From JAIBJN01 sp963847985 (GTDB taxonomy: Bacteria; Actinomycetota; Thermoleophilia; Gaiellales; Gaiellaceae), in NCBI GenBank assembly GCA_963847985.1, contig CAWKBS010000004.1:1-64000 (forward strand): a stretch of 64,000 bases of DNA, read 5' to 3'. Under the pieces are notes generated by a model. The model made no database searches and was not told where the DNA came from. It saw only the letters and a list, made by a program, of their open reading frames with translations. Shown here piece after piece: positions 25,322 through 33,629 of this stretch (within the stretch, counting starts at the first letter, position 1; every line of letters starts with the position of its first letter). A program made the translations under genes and the position numbers.

Positions 25322-25468
25322 GTGACTGACAGGCTGCCGCTCATCGCGGGCCGCGCTCTCGTCGCCGCGGACGGGGCCGCGCCGGAGCGGTCCGACTACC
25401 TCGTCGTCGCGCTTGCCTGCGCCGTCGCGGTCGTCGTCGCCCTCCGCCTGCACGCCACCTGGCGCTGA
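25322..25468 (+). CDS. 48-residue membrane protein
   Basis: A GTG-started frame ending in TGA at 25466. It has an N-terminal polar part (MTDRLPLIAGRALVAADG) and a C-terminal membrane helix (YLVVALACAVAVVVALRL). It precedes the next membrane gene by one base, suggesting an operon. No family recognised. Confidence 0.45.
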   Translation: MTDRLPLIAGRALVAADGAAPERSDYLVVALACAVAVVVALRLHATWR

Positions 25469-25469
25469 C

Positions 25470-25913
25470 TTGAAGATCCTCGTCGCCGCGTACACGGTGC
25501 TCGCGATCGCGGCCGGCGCCCGAGCCGCCGTCCAGCTTGCGACGCGCGCCGGCGACGCGCCCCTCCCCTACGCGCTCTCCGCCGTCGCGGCCGTCGTCTA
25601 CCTCGTCCTGGCGATCGCGCTCCGGCGTCCGAATCGCTGGCGGACGGTCGGCCTCATCGCGGCCTCGGCCGAGCTCATGGGCGTCCTCGGCGTCGGCCTG
25701 GCCGAGCGCGCGAGCGCAAACGCGTGGCCGGACGAAACGGTCTGGTCGGGCTTGGGAGCGGGGTACGGCTGGGCGCCGCTCGTGCTGCCCGTGGCGGCGC
25801 TGGTCGTGCTGGCCCGCGCTAGGACGGCTCCTCGGGGAGCGCCACCTCCGCGCCCGGAACGACGATCGCCTCCCGGCGCCACCGAACGATCTCCCGGAAG
25901 ATCGCCTGGATGA
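25470..25913 (+). CDS. small multi-pass membrane protein
   Basis: A 147-residue protein from a TTG at 25470 with three to four hydrophobic helices (ILVAAYTVLAIAAGARAAVQ, YALSAVAAVVYLVLAIAL, TVGLIAASAELMGVLGVGLA, PLVLPVAALVVLARA). The last 30 residues are Pro/Arg-rich and overlap the 3' end of the convergent transporter gene by 95 bp, so the true C-terminus may be shorter or the frame disturbed. Function unknown. Confidence 0.55.
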   Translation: MKILVAAYTVLAIAAGARAAVQLATRAGDAPLPYALSAVAAVVYLVLAIALRRPNRWRTVGLIAASAELMGVLGVGLAERASANAWPDETVWSGLGAGYGWAPLVLPVAALVVLARARTAPRGAPPPRPERRSPPGATERSPGRSPG

Positions 25914-26928
25914 TCCCGGCGACCGGGATCGCGGCCAGGGCGCCCAGGATGCCGACGAGCTCGGCGCCGATGAGGATGGCTATCAGCACGGTCAGCGGCG
26001 AGAGCTGCACCGTCCTCCCGTAGATGACCGGCTGGAGGACGTGGTTCTCGAGCTGCTGGTAGAGGACGAAGAAGATGATCACGATCAGCGCCCTCACCCA
26101 GCCGAGCTCGATCCAGGCGACCGTCGAGACGATGATCGCGGCCAGGGTGGCGCCGGCAAGCGGGATGAGATCGAGAATCGCCACGACGACCGCGAGCGCG
26201 ATTGCGTAGCTCGACCCGACCGCGAAGAGGACGATGGCGGCGCCGATCCCCGCGATCAGGCTGATCAGGAGGTTCCCGCCGACGTAGCCACCGACCGTGC
26301 GGTAGATGTCGCGCGAGACCCGGTGCCAGCGCGGCTTCATCGTCTCGGGGAGGGAGCCCTCGAATCGAGTGAGGAGCTTCGGGCCCTCGAGGAGCATGAA
26401 GATCGTCAGGAAGGCGATCGTCACGACGCCGACGACGATCGCGATGACGCCACGCGCGACGGCGAGCCCGACGTTGGTGACGCCGAGGATGCCGCCGGCG
26501 CCCTGGTCCTCGATCGCCTCCTCGACGCGGTCGACGATCTGGTACTCGTCCTGGAGGAAGCCGAGCGGCCCGCGTCCCGCGGTCAGGTCCGCGACGAAGC
26601 CCGGCACGGCGTCGACGAACTCGACGATCTGGTCGATGAGCGGCGGGATCAGGAGCGCGCCGAGCGCGGCGAAGGCGATCAGCGCCAGGAGGAAGACGAT
26701 GATGGAAGCGACGCCCCGCCCGAGGCCCCGGCGCTCGAAGTACTCGACCGCAGGGTTGAGCGCGAGCGTGAGGAAGATGGCGACGAGGATCCACGTGATG
26801 ACGTGCCAGGCCAGGAAGACGAGCGCGATGATCGCCGTAGCGGCGAGGATGATCCCGAGGACGACGAGGATCGCCCGCGGGCGGAAATAGACGATGCGCT
26901 CCTCGATCCGGCGCTCCTCCGGGACCAT
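25819..26928 (-). CDS. AI-2E (PerM/TqsA) family transporter
   Basis: A 369-residue membrane protein. It has the family pattern of two N-terminal helices (AILVVLGIILAATAIIALVF), a third near residue 75, a periplasmic loop and a C-terminal bundle containing YAIALAVVVAILDLIPLAGA (family signature DLIP.G) and QPVIYGRTVQLSPL. Family members include autoinducer-2 exporters and Na+/H+ antiporters; the substrate here is not predictable. ATG at 26928. Confidence 0.88.
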   Translation of the reverse strand: MVPEERRIEERIVYFRPRAILVVLGIILAATAIIALVFLAWHVITWILVAIFLTLALNPAVEYFERRGLGRGVASIIVFLLALIAFAALGALLIPPLIDQIVEFVDAVPGFVADLTAGRGPLGFLQDEYQIVDRVEEAIEDQGAGGILGVTNVGLAVARGVIAIVVGVVTIAFLTIFMLLEGPKLLTRFEGSLPETMKPRWHRVSRDIYRTVGGYVGGNLLISLIAGIGAAIVLFAVGSSYAIALAVVVAILDLIPLAGATLAAIIVSTVAWIELGWVRALIVIIFFVLYQQLENHVLQPVIYGRTVQLSPLTVLIAILIGAELVGILGALAAIPVAGIIQAIFREIVRWRREAIVVPGAEVALPEEPS

Positions 26929-27018
26929 GCCGCTAGCCTGCCCGCCCCGCCGGACGGAGTTAGACGACTCTTAGCCGGCGCACAGGCCGCTCTTAGACTG
27001 GCGCGCAAGACTGTGGCC

Positions 27019-27744
27019 ATGGCCGATCTCGAGACCCCCCTGACGAGGCGCCGCGCCCTCCAGCTGGCCGGCGGCCTCGGGCTCGCCGTCGTCGTCCCCG
27101 CCTGCGCATCGGATGGCGACCCAGCGAGCCCCGAGACCACCGCCGCGACCACCACCGCGGAAGCCTCCACCGAGACGGCCGCCACGGCGGCGCCCGACTG
27201 CGTCCTCATGCCCGAGCTGACCGAGGGCCCCTACTACCTCGACCTCGATCTCGTTCGGAGCGACATCACCGAGGGCCGGCCCGGACTCCCCCTCGACCTT
27301 CGCGTGAATGTCGTGGACGCCGGCACCTGCCAGCCGATCGAGGGCGCCGCCGTGGACGTCTGGCACTGCGACGCGGAGGGCGCCTATTCCGGCGTCCAGG
27401 GCGCCGAGAGCGAGACGTTCTGCCGCGGCGTGCAGCTGACCGACGCGAGCGGGGCGGCCGACTTCCGCACGGTCTTCCCCGGCTGGTACACGGGCCGGGC
27501 CGTCCACATCCACATCAAGGTGAGCGCCGACGGCGACCAGACCCACACGGGCCAGCTCTTCTTCGACCCGGAGACCCTGTCCGCCGTCTTCGCCGGCGAG
27601 CCGTACGCGGCGCGCGGCGAGCCCGACCAGCCGAACGACAGCGACGGGATCTACCAGCAGAGCGGCGGGGTCACCGTGGTCGCGGTCACGGTGGACGACA
27701 GCTCGTCCAGCGGTGCAGTCACGCTCGGCGTCGAGCGCGCCTAG
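27019..27744 (+). CDS. intradiol ring-cleavage dioxygenase-like lipoprotein
   Basis: A 241-residue exported protein. TRRRALQLAGGLGLAVVVPAC is a twin-arginine signal with a lipobox Cys. A Thr/Ala-rich linker follows, then the dioxygenase fold: ELTEGPYYLDLDLVRSDI, GAAVDVWHCDAEGAYSG (Fe-ligand Tyr region), TVFPGWYTGRAVHIHIKV with the Tyr and His ligands, and HTGQLFFD. Protocatechuate/catechol dioxygenases use Fe3+ bound by two Tyr and two His, all apparently present. An exported form suggests attack on phenolics outside the cell. A GTG at 27013 is an alternative start. Confidence 0.85.
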   Translation: MADLETPLTRRRALQLAGGLGLAVVVPACASDGDPASPETTAATTTAEASTETAATAAPDCVLMPELTEGPYYLDLDLVRSDITEGRPGLPLDLRVNVVDAGTCQPIEGAAVDVWHCDAEGAYSGVQGAESETFCRGVQLTDASGAADFRTVFPGWYTGRAVHIHIKVSADGDQTHTGQLFFDPETLSAVFAGEPYAARGEPDQPNDSDGIYQQSGGVTVVAVTVDDSSSSGAVTLGVERA

Positions 27745-27784
27745 GCCTGTTCCTCGGCGACTGCCGTGGGCTTCGCCCGCCGGG

Positions 27785-28503
27785 TCAGCTCAGCTGAGAA
27801 CTCGTTCCGGCCTCCGGTCCCGGCGGGCCCCGCCGTTTCCGCCTCCAGAGCAAGACCCCGACGATTGCGGCTGCCAGTAGGAGCCCGAGGGTGAGCGCGA
27901 TCCAGCCCCACGGCGTGTCGTCCTCGGCCGACGTCGGCTCCACCGCCACGGTCTCCGCGGGGCTCGTTTCCGTCGTCGTCGGCAGCGGCGTCGGTGCTTG
28001 ACTCGGCGGGGCTTCACTCGTCGTGGTCGGAGTCTCGGGTTCCGCCAGCCCCACCGCAACGGCGAGCGCGAGGACGACCCGGCGCCAGAAGGAGTCGTCC
28101 TCCTCCGACTCACCGGAGGTGTCGGTGGGGACCGTGGCCGTCGTCGCAGGCTCGGTCGGCGCCGTGTCGATCGCTCCGTGGTCGTGGCGTCCGTGGTCGT
28201 GGCGTCCGTGGTCGTGGCGTCCGTGGTCGGTGCCGTGTCGGTCGTCACGGTCTCGATCACGGTGGTGGTGGCGGGTTGCGTGGTCGTGGTGGGCTCGGTG
28301 ACCGTCGTAGGAGACACCGACGTAGTCGCGGGCGACGTCTCGGTCGTGCTCGGGAGCGTCGGGCGCGTCAGCGTCCCTGTCGGCAGGGTCAAGCTGGTCA
28401 GCGGCGGAAGCCCCGAGCCGTCGCCTCCGCAACCCCCGAGGAGGTAGCCCGCAACCGCGGCGACGACGAGCAGCGGTCCGATGCGCATAGAGCGGCGGCT
28501 CAC
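27785..28503 (-). CDS. Thr-rich cell-surface lipoprotein/anchored protein, frameshifted
   Basis: The N-terminal frame (28503 down to about 28170) encodes a lipoprotein-like signal (LLVVAAVAGYLLGGCGGDG) and a Thr/Pro-rich stalk with three tandem TTDAT pentapeptides (15-bp repeat, about 28178-28235). After the repeat the sense continues in another frame to 27785: SEEDDSFWRRVVLALAVAVG, more Thr/Pro, and a C-terminal membrane helix (WIALTLGLLLAAAIVGVLLW) with RRKRRG. Together this is a Thr-rich wall-spanning protein. The shift lies just past the repeat, near 28168-28178; it could be an assembly indel or a variable tract. Confidence 0.55.
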
Positions 28504-28727
28504 GCGTGACGGCAGGTCGTTGGAGCGTGCAGTGTGCTCATCGTGGTCGCCGCGCTCGGCAGTATCTCAATCCCGACGGCGGGCGCACGAGCGAAACGCT
28601 GCCTGGCAAGCGCGCCGAAGGCAGCGTGCCCGCAGCGGACGCGGACGGTGGATGAATTCGGTTCGGCGGGCGGAGGCGACGCGGCCGGACTCGGACCGGC
28701 GGCGGTCCCCTGCGAATCCGCCAGCAG

Positions 28728-28798
<71 letters not shown>

Positions 28799-28924
28799 GC
28801 TCGGGCTCAGGGTAGCCGGTTCCCCCAATAGGGGATGGCGCGCCCGTGGGGCTGGCTCATCATGTGACTCCTACTCGTCAGTCTGGGCGGAGCGGTCACG
28901 CCTATCGGGACACAGGGGAGTCGC

Positions 28925-29299
28925 GTGACCCTCGAACGGATCAACGAGCTCAACCCACGCACCGCGATGATCGGTTACAGCGCGGTGATGACGGTCTGGA
29001 TCGTGCTCTTCGCGCGGACGGAGACGGAGCTGCCGGCGCCGCTCGTGCTCCTGCTCCTGCTCGTGCCGCCCGTCGTGCATTTCGGGCTCGGTTACGTCGT
29101 GGCGGACTGGAAAGCGCTCTACTTCCTCGCGCTGCCGGTCGTGGTCAGCGCCGCCGCCGGCGGCCTGCCCTCGGCGCTCTGGGCGACCATCGTCCTGCTC
29201 ACCGCCTTCCCGGGCGCGCCCCTCGTCGCCGCGGGCGTGTACCTCCGGGAGTGGCTCGCGCGCCGCGATCCGGCCTACGTCGACCCGACGCTGATCTAA
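28925..29299 (+). CDS. small multi-pass membrane protein
   Basis: A 124-residue protein from a GTG with GGGGAG upstream. It has a cytoplasmic N-terminus (TLERINELNPRTAMIGYSAV) and four hydrophobic helices, including PLVLLLLLVPPVVHFGLGYV and ALYFLALPVVVSAAAGGLPS. It precedes a CtaG-like gene by 48 bp. No family assigned. Confidence 0.6.
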   Translation: MTLERINELNPRTAMIGYSAVMTVWIVLFARTETELPAPLVLLLLLVPPVVHFGLGYVVADWKALYFLALPVVVSAAAGGLPSALWATIVLLTAFPGAPLVAAGVYLREWLARRDPAYVDPTLI

Positions 29300-29347
29300 G
29301 GAGCGGACGCCCGGCCTCGGCGCCGCGAACGTATCCTTCGGGGCGTC

Positions 29348-30097
29348 GTGGCGCCGTCGCCGTGGACCTGGCCGGCAGCCTGGGTCGAGCTCACGGCCGC
29401 CGTCGTCCTGACCGCCGCCTATGCGGCGGCCGCCCGGCGCCACCGCCCTACGGGTGTGCGCATCGCCTGCTTCGCGGGCGCGATCGCGATCTTCCTCGCC
29501 GTCTCGCTGACGCCGCTCGCCACGCTCGCCTTCCACTACGTCCTCTGGGCGCACCTCGTCCAGAACGTCGCCCTCGCGGAGTGGATCCCGCTGCTCCTCG
29601 TCGCGTCCGTGCCGCCCGGGCTCGCAGGCCTGGTCACCCGCTACCGGCCGGTCCGCGCGGTCACGCACCCACTCGTCGCGCTGCCGCTCTGGCTGGGCAG
29701 CTACATCGTCTGGCACGTCCCGGTCGCCTACGAGGCGGCACTCGAGCACCATGCGCTCCTCCACCTCGAGCACCTGACTTACGTCGTCACCGGCGTGCTC
29801 CTGTGGTGGCCAGTGCTACACGCGCAGCCCTGGAATCTCTCGGCCGGGGCGAAATCGGCGTACCTCTTCGCGGCCTTCGTGTTCGCGAGCCCGCTCGGGC
29901 TCCTGCTGGCCCTCCTCCCCAGCCCGCTCTACGGCTTCTACGAGCACGCGCCGCGGCTGGCGGGACTCTCCCCGCTGGCCGACCAGCAGGTCGCCGGGAT
30001 CGCCATGGCCGTGAGCGAGTCGATCGTCTTCTTCGCCGTGTTCACGGTCTACTTCATCCGCTTCATGGCGGAGGAGGAGATGGCGGAGGCGCGGTGA
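29348..30097 (+). CDS. CtaG-like (caa3-type) membrane protein
   Basis: A 249-residue polytopic protein with about seven helices. His-rich membrane motifs typical of the caa3_CtaG family are visible: SLTPLATLAFHYVLWAHLVQ, YIVWHVPVAYEAALEHHALL, HLEHLTYVVTGVLLWWPVL and SPLYGFYEHAPRLAGLSPLA. CtaG proteins assist Cu insertion into cytochrome oxidase, though many homologues are uncharacterised. GTG start. It converges on the grd operon with one base between stop codons. Confidence 0.82.
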   Translation: MAPSPWTWPAAWVELTAAVVLTAAYAAAARRHRPTGVRIACFAGAIAIFLAVSLTPLATLAFHYVLWAHLVQNVALAEWIPLLLVASVPPGLAGLVTRYRPVRAVTHPLVALPLWLGSYIVWHVPVAYEAALEHHALLHLEHLTYVVTGVLLWWPVLHAQPWNLSAGAKSAYLFAAFVFASPLGLLLALLPSPLYGFYEHAPRLAGLSPLADQQVAGIAMAVSESIVFFAVFTVYFIRFMAEEEMAEAR

Positions 30098-30098
30098 T

Positions 30099-30554
30099 TC
30101 AGCGCCCGGGGAACTTCCGGGCGGCCTCCCTCACCTGTTCGATGTCGAGCGTCATCTCGAGCAGCCCTACCTGGTCGTCGTAGACGCCTGCATCGACCTG
30201 TTCCTTGACGTCCTCCTCGAGGATGTGAATGACGGGGAGCCCCAACGGGACTCCTGCCAATGGACCCACGTAGGCCGGGTCTCCCATCGTGACCGTCTCG
30301 GCCGCGACCTCGAGCGACTCGAGGTCGGCGGCTCCGAGAACGACCACGAGGTCGTCCGCGCCGTGCGTGTCGACCAGGCCCTTGATCCGGTCCTGGTTCT
30401 CGGGGTCCATGGCCCCGGCCGCCGTTCAGACGAAGCACTCCGTCTCGACGAAGACGATCTCGGCTCCCGCCGACTCGACGCACGCGGCGATCGCGGGGCC
30501 CGGCACGCCGTCCCGCTCGCCGAGCGCGATCACCTTCTTTCCGTCCAGCTTCAT
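30099..30554 (-). CDS. grdA: glycine/sarcosine/betaine reductase selenoprotein A (Sec-containing)
   Basis: A 151-residue GrdA read through a UGA at codon 43 (30428-30426). The frame MKLDGKKVIALGERDGVPGP before it and AGAMDPENQDRIKG and GPLAGVPLGLPVIHILEEDV after it match clostridial GrdA along the whole length. The ECFVU redox motif places Sec after Cys as in known GrdA (Sec about 44). It carries the carboxymethyl-selenoether intermediate from component B to component C and is re-reduced by thioredoxin. ATGA overlap with trx. This is not a pseudogene: both flanks stay in the same frame and a SECIS-like hairpin follows the UGA. Confidence 0.93.
30401..30428 (-). promoter_or_regulatory. candidate SECIS hairpin in grdA
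   Basis: Immediately 3' of the UGA (30428-30426), CGGGG and CCCCG can pair around a seven-base loop CCATGGA. The loop is centred about 17 bases after the UGA, the position used by bacterial SECIS elements that bind SelB. Structure is inferred by eye. Confidence 0.5.
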
Positions 30555-30883
30555 GCTCCCTCACCTCCCTCCGCTGCGAGCGTGGCGAAGGCCCGCTCGA
30601 TGTCGGCCTTGGACACCTCGCCGGAGAGGCGCTCGAGCTCCTCCCCGTCGCGCATGAGCACGTACGTCGGCAGCCCGAAAACCCTGAGCTCTCGGCAGAT
30701 CTCGCGGTTTTCGGTGGAGTTGACCTTGACGACGCGCACGGCTCCTGCCGCCTCTTCCTCCAGCTTGGCGATCGTCGGCATCATCGCGAGGCACGGCTGG
30801 CAGCGCGGCCCCCAGAAGTCGACGAGGACGCTGCCCTCGCCCGTCAGGTCTCCGTACGTCTCGACGGTCGCTTCGACCGGCAT
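30551..30883 (-). CDS. trxA: thioredoxin of the reductase operon
   Basis: A 110-residue thioredoxin. VLVDFWGPRCQPCLAMMPTI holds the active site as C-Q-P-C instead of the usual C-G-P-C; the cis-Pro motif FGLPTYV is present. In grd operons of clostridia a dedicated thioredoxin passes electrons to GrdA. It starts 3 bp after grdC and overlaps grdA by ATGA, so it belongs to the operon. No thioredoxin reductase gene is seen here. Confidence 0.9.
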   Translation of the reverse strand: MPVEATVETYGDLTGEGSVLVDFWGPRCQPCLAMMPTIAKLEEEAAGAVRVVKVNSTENREICRELRVFGLPTYVLMRDGEELERLSGEVSKADIERAFATLAAEGGEGA

Positions 30884-30886
30884 TCG

Positions 30887-32224
30887 CTACTCCTTTCCCG
30901 GTTCAAGCAGGATGGACATTCCGTCGGCGAGCTCGGTCATGCGGCCGAGGAAGAGCGAGCCCTTCGCCAGCAGCATGGTCGACCCGAGCTCGCCCGCGCG
31001 CAGGGCGGCGAGCCCGTGCGGGAGCCACGGCACGGCCGAGGCGACGTGCCCCTGCGTCGGCGAGAAGCCCGGGAGGCCGTGGCTGCGCTCGAAGCCGTCG
31101 AGCTCCTCGCGCGCCAGCTCGCCGCGACGGACCGCGAGCGCGCCGATCAGCTTGTAGTTGCGGCTGGGGACGTTGCCGGCCCCGGCGAGCTCGGTGATCT
31201 CGGGATCGTGCAGCTCGGTGGCGTAGCGGTCGACGTCGAGGATCCCGCGGCCGAGCCGCTCGAGCGGCTCGACGACGAGGTCCTCGAGCACGGCCTGCTG
31301 CGCCGAGCCGGAGCCGACGCGGTGGCGGCCGACCGCGTCGAGGCGGAGCCCTGGCGCGCCGTCTCCGGGTGGGGCGACGAGCACGGCGAAGCCGGCGAGG
31401 ACGTCCTCGAGGATCGGCGCTCCATGCCGAAGCGCGCCCGAGAACTTCATCCCCAGCTTGGCCAGCGACCCACCGGCGACCACGACGACACGCGGGTACA
31501 CGCCGGCGGCGACGAGCGACCCCGCGACGACGAGCGCGTGCACCGGCCCGCAGCAGAAGGCCTTCACGTCGCTCCCGGAGGCATTCGCGCAGCCGGCCTG
31601 CTCGGCGATCGCCTTGGCGAGGTTGCCCCCGCCGCGCTGATAGCGGTCGCCGACCGCCTCCTCCCCGCTCCCGATCACGTATGGGACGTCCAGCGGGTCG
31701 AGCCCGGTCGCGGCCAGCAGATGCTCGAGGGCGAGAGCGCCGGTCGCCTTGCAGGCGAGGTTCTCCAGGAGCACGGACGCGGACAGGCTCTCGTCGAGGT
31801 CGTGGGCGCCGGCCATCGAGCCGGCCGGCTTCCCGCTCGCCGAGATCGTGAGCCCGCCGTTCGACGCCGGGCTCCCGTCGAGCGTGAACAGGCCGAAGGC
31901 GTCCGCGTCCTCCATGCGCCTGTACAGCTCGGCCTGGTCGGCGATCACCCCGAACGGCCCCTCGCGGCGAGGCTCGACCGGCGTGCCCCACCACGGGCGC
32001 GGGATCTCCCAGAGCGCCTCGGGGCGGAGGTTGCCGATCAGCGCCTGGTGGGGCGCGTAGCCGAGCGCGTCGTCGTAGCTGCGGAGGCTCCCGGTGAGTG
32101 AGGCGAGGAGGCCGTCGGCGTCCGCGGCAAGATCGCGGGCCGGTTTGGAGCCGTGCCGGACCAGGTCGGGCGCATGGGCGAGGACGAGCGAGCAGGAGTG
32201 GATAGCCGCGCGCCCGGTGGTCAT
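30887..32224 (-). CDS. grdC: reductase complex component C, subunit beta
   Basis: A 445-residue GrdC, a FabH/thiolase-fold protein. Characteristic stretches include SCSLVLAHAPDLVRHGSKPA, SYDDALGYAPHQALIGNLRP, YQRGGGNLAKAIAEQAGC, the catalytic region SDVKAFCCGPVHALVVAG and FSPTQGHVASAVPWLPHG. Component C takes the carboxymethyl group from GrdA and forms an acetyl-thioester on a Cys. The ATG at 32224 with AAAGG upstream gives the family N-terminus; an upstream ATG at 32242 is possible. The partner GrdD (component C alpha, acetyl-phosphate release) is absent from the operon. Confidence 0.9.
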   Translation of the reverse strand: MTTGRAAIHSCSLVLAHAPDLVRHGSKPARDLAADADGLLASLTGSLRSYDDALGYAPHQALIGNLRPEALWEIPRPWWGTPVEPRREGPFGVIADQAELYRRMEDADAFGLFTLDGSPASNGGLTISASGKPAGSMAGAHDLDESLSASVLLENLACKATGALALEHLLAATGLDPLDVPYVIGSGEEAVGDRYQRGGGNLAKAIAEQAGCANASGSDVKAFCCGPVHALVVAGSLVAAGVYPRVVVVAGGSLAKLGMKFSGALRHGAPILEDVLAGFAVLVAPPGDGAPGLRLDAVGRHRVGSGSAQQAVLEDLVVEPLERLGRGILDVDRYATELHDPEITELAGAGNVPSRNYKLIGALAVRRGELAREELDGFERSHGLPGFSPTQGHVASAVPWLPHGLAALRAGELGSTMLLAKGSLFLGRMTELADGMSILLEPGKE

Positions 32225-32348
32225 CGCGCGGCCTTTCGGCAAAGGTCCGGGCCGCTTTCGGCACGATCCGGCACAGACGGGTGCGCCCGCCGGCGATAGG
32301 CTGAAAGCGGGTGGTGGCTCGGGGTGGCCCCAAACCAGAGGCGCCCGT

Positions 32349-33629
32349 TCACGCGGGCTCGACCTCCCACACGGTCGTTGGTGCCACGTCCGTCTCGAGC
32401 AGCTCGAGCGCGCGCTCGACGATCCGGCGCCGCTCCGACTCGTCGAGGCCGAACGGGTGTGTGATCGCCGGCCCGCGCACGATGCGGTTGGCGCCGACCA
32501 TCGTCGCGATCGTGGGGAGCGAGGTGACGAACACCGTCGGCACCCCCGCCCGCTCGATCTCCTTCGCCAGCACTGACCCGCAGCGCGTGCCCGTCCCTCA
32601 GGTGCCCGAGAGGAGCACGGCCTCTACGCCCGCCTCCTTCAGCTCGGCGGCGATCTCGCGCCCGAATCGTGTCGAGGCCGCGACCGGAGTGCCGTTCCCG
32701 GTGGTCGTGTAGAAGACGTCGTGGACCCGGCCGATGCGGCCCTCCTCGACGAGCGCCCTGACGGTGTCGAGCGGAACGAGCCGGTTCGGGTCTTCGTTGG
32801 CGAGCGTGACGTCGAAGCCGCCGTGGACCGACTCGTACCGGCCGGAGGCGAGCGTCGACGCGCCGCCCAGCTCGTAGCGGAGCCAGCCCTGCGCGCGGAT
32901 CGTCGGCAGCCGATCGGGGTTGCCCTGCGGCACGCAGCCGGCCTCGGTGACGAGGGCGACGAGCGCTGAGGAGAGGTCCGGAACGGCCGGCGGCGGGTGC
33001 ACGCGGTCGAAGCCTCCCGCCACCTCGCTGCGCGTCTCGCCGGCGAGCTTGTCCAAGAGCAGGTCGATCGCCCGCTCCGCCCCCGGCTTCTCGGCGAGCC
33101 GGTTGCGACGGAAGCCGCGCGGGACGTAGCCCTCCTCGTCGGGCGGCCCGAGCTCGCGGCCGGAGACGAGGGCCTCGGCGAGCCGCGCCATTCGCGGCAG
33201 CGCCTCCCGCATCCCGGCGACGTTGACGCCGGTGGCCGCGATCGTCACACCCCCGGCGGCGCCGACGCCCGGGTTCTCCTCGTGCATCGCGGCGAGAGCC
33301 CCGATCCCCAGCCGTTCGGCCGCGACGCGCGAAAAACGCGCACAGGCGAAGCCGTAACGGCCGGAGCCGAAGGCGGGGCCTGCGATCAGGAGCCCGGGCT
33401 TCTCCGCCTCGAGCAGCTCCAGCAACCGGGCGAGCGCCTCGTCCTCGTGCTCGGCGAAGTAGTCGTCGCCGCAGGCGAGGGTCGCAACGATCTCGATCCC
33501 CTCGAGCGCGGCCGCGAGGCCGCGGCCGGGGCCGACGGCGCCGTCCAGCCGGGTCGGCGGCGTCTCGGCAGCCTCCTCCGCGCCGAGGCCGGCGAAGAAC
33601 TGATTGAGGTAATGGACCGCTCTCACCAT
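32349..33629 (-). CDS. grdB: reductase component B, Sec-containing subunit
   Basis: A 426-residue GrdB-family selenoprotein. Reading through the UGA at 32600-32598 joins a frame of 343 codons to 83 more; the junction reads AVLLSGT-U-GTGTRCGS, which matches the family's Sec active site (SGTUGT.TRCG). Early motifs MVRAVHYLNQFFAGLGAEE and LLIAGPAFGSGRYGFACARF and the late DVFYTTTGNGTPVAASTRFG fit along the protein. Sec344 attacks the substrate-derived Schiff base. Substrate (glycine, sarcosine or betaine) is decided by component B and cannot be read here. It overlaps grdE by 7 bp. Confidence 0.93.
32570..32600 (-). promoter_or_regulatory. candidate SECIS hairpin in grdB
   Basis: After the UGA, GCA/TGC and CTG/CAG can form a bulged hairpin with apical loop CGGGT, about 18-22 bases downstream of the UGA. 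A GGU in the apical loop is also a feature of the E. coli fdhF SECIS. Inferred by eye. Confidence 0.55.

Noticed and set aside
27019..27744. Reading the upstream open frame (from 25537) as part of the dioxygenase
   Set aside because: The upstream part is antisense to the AI-2E transporter gene; the Tat signal begins at 27019.
30426..32600. In-frame UGA codons splitting grdA and grdB, which could be read as pseudogenes
   Set aside because: Frame and similarity are unbroken on both sides, the UGAs fall exactly at known selenocysteine positions, and hairpins follow at SECIS distance.
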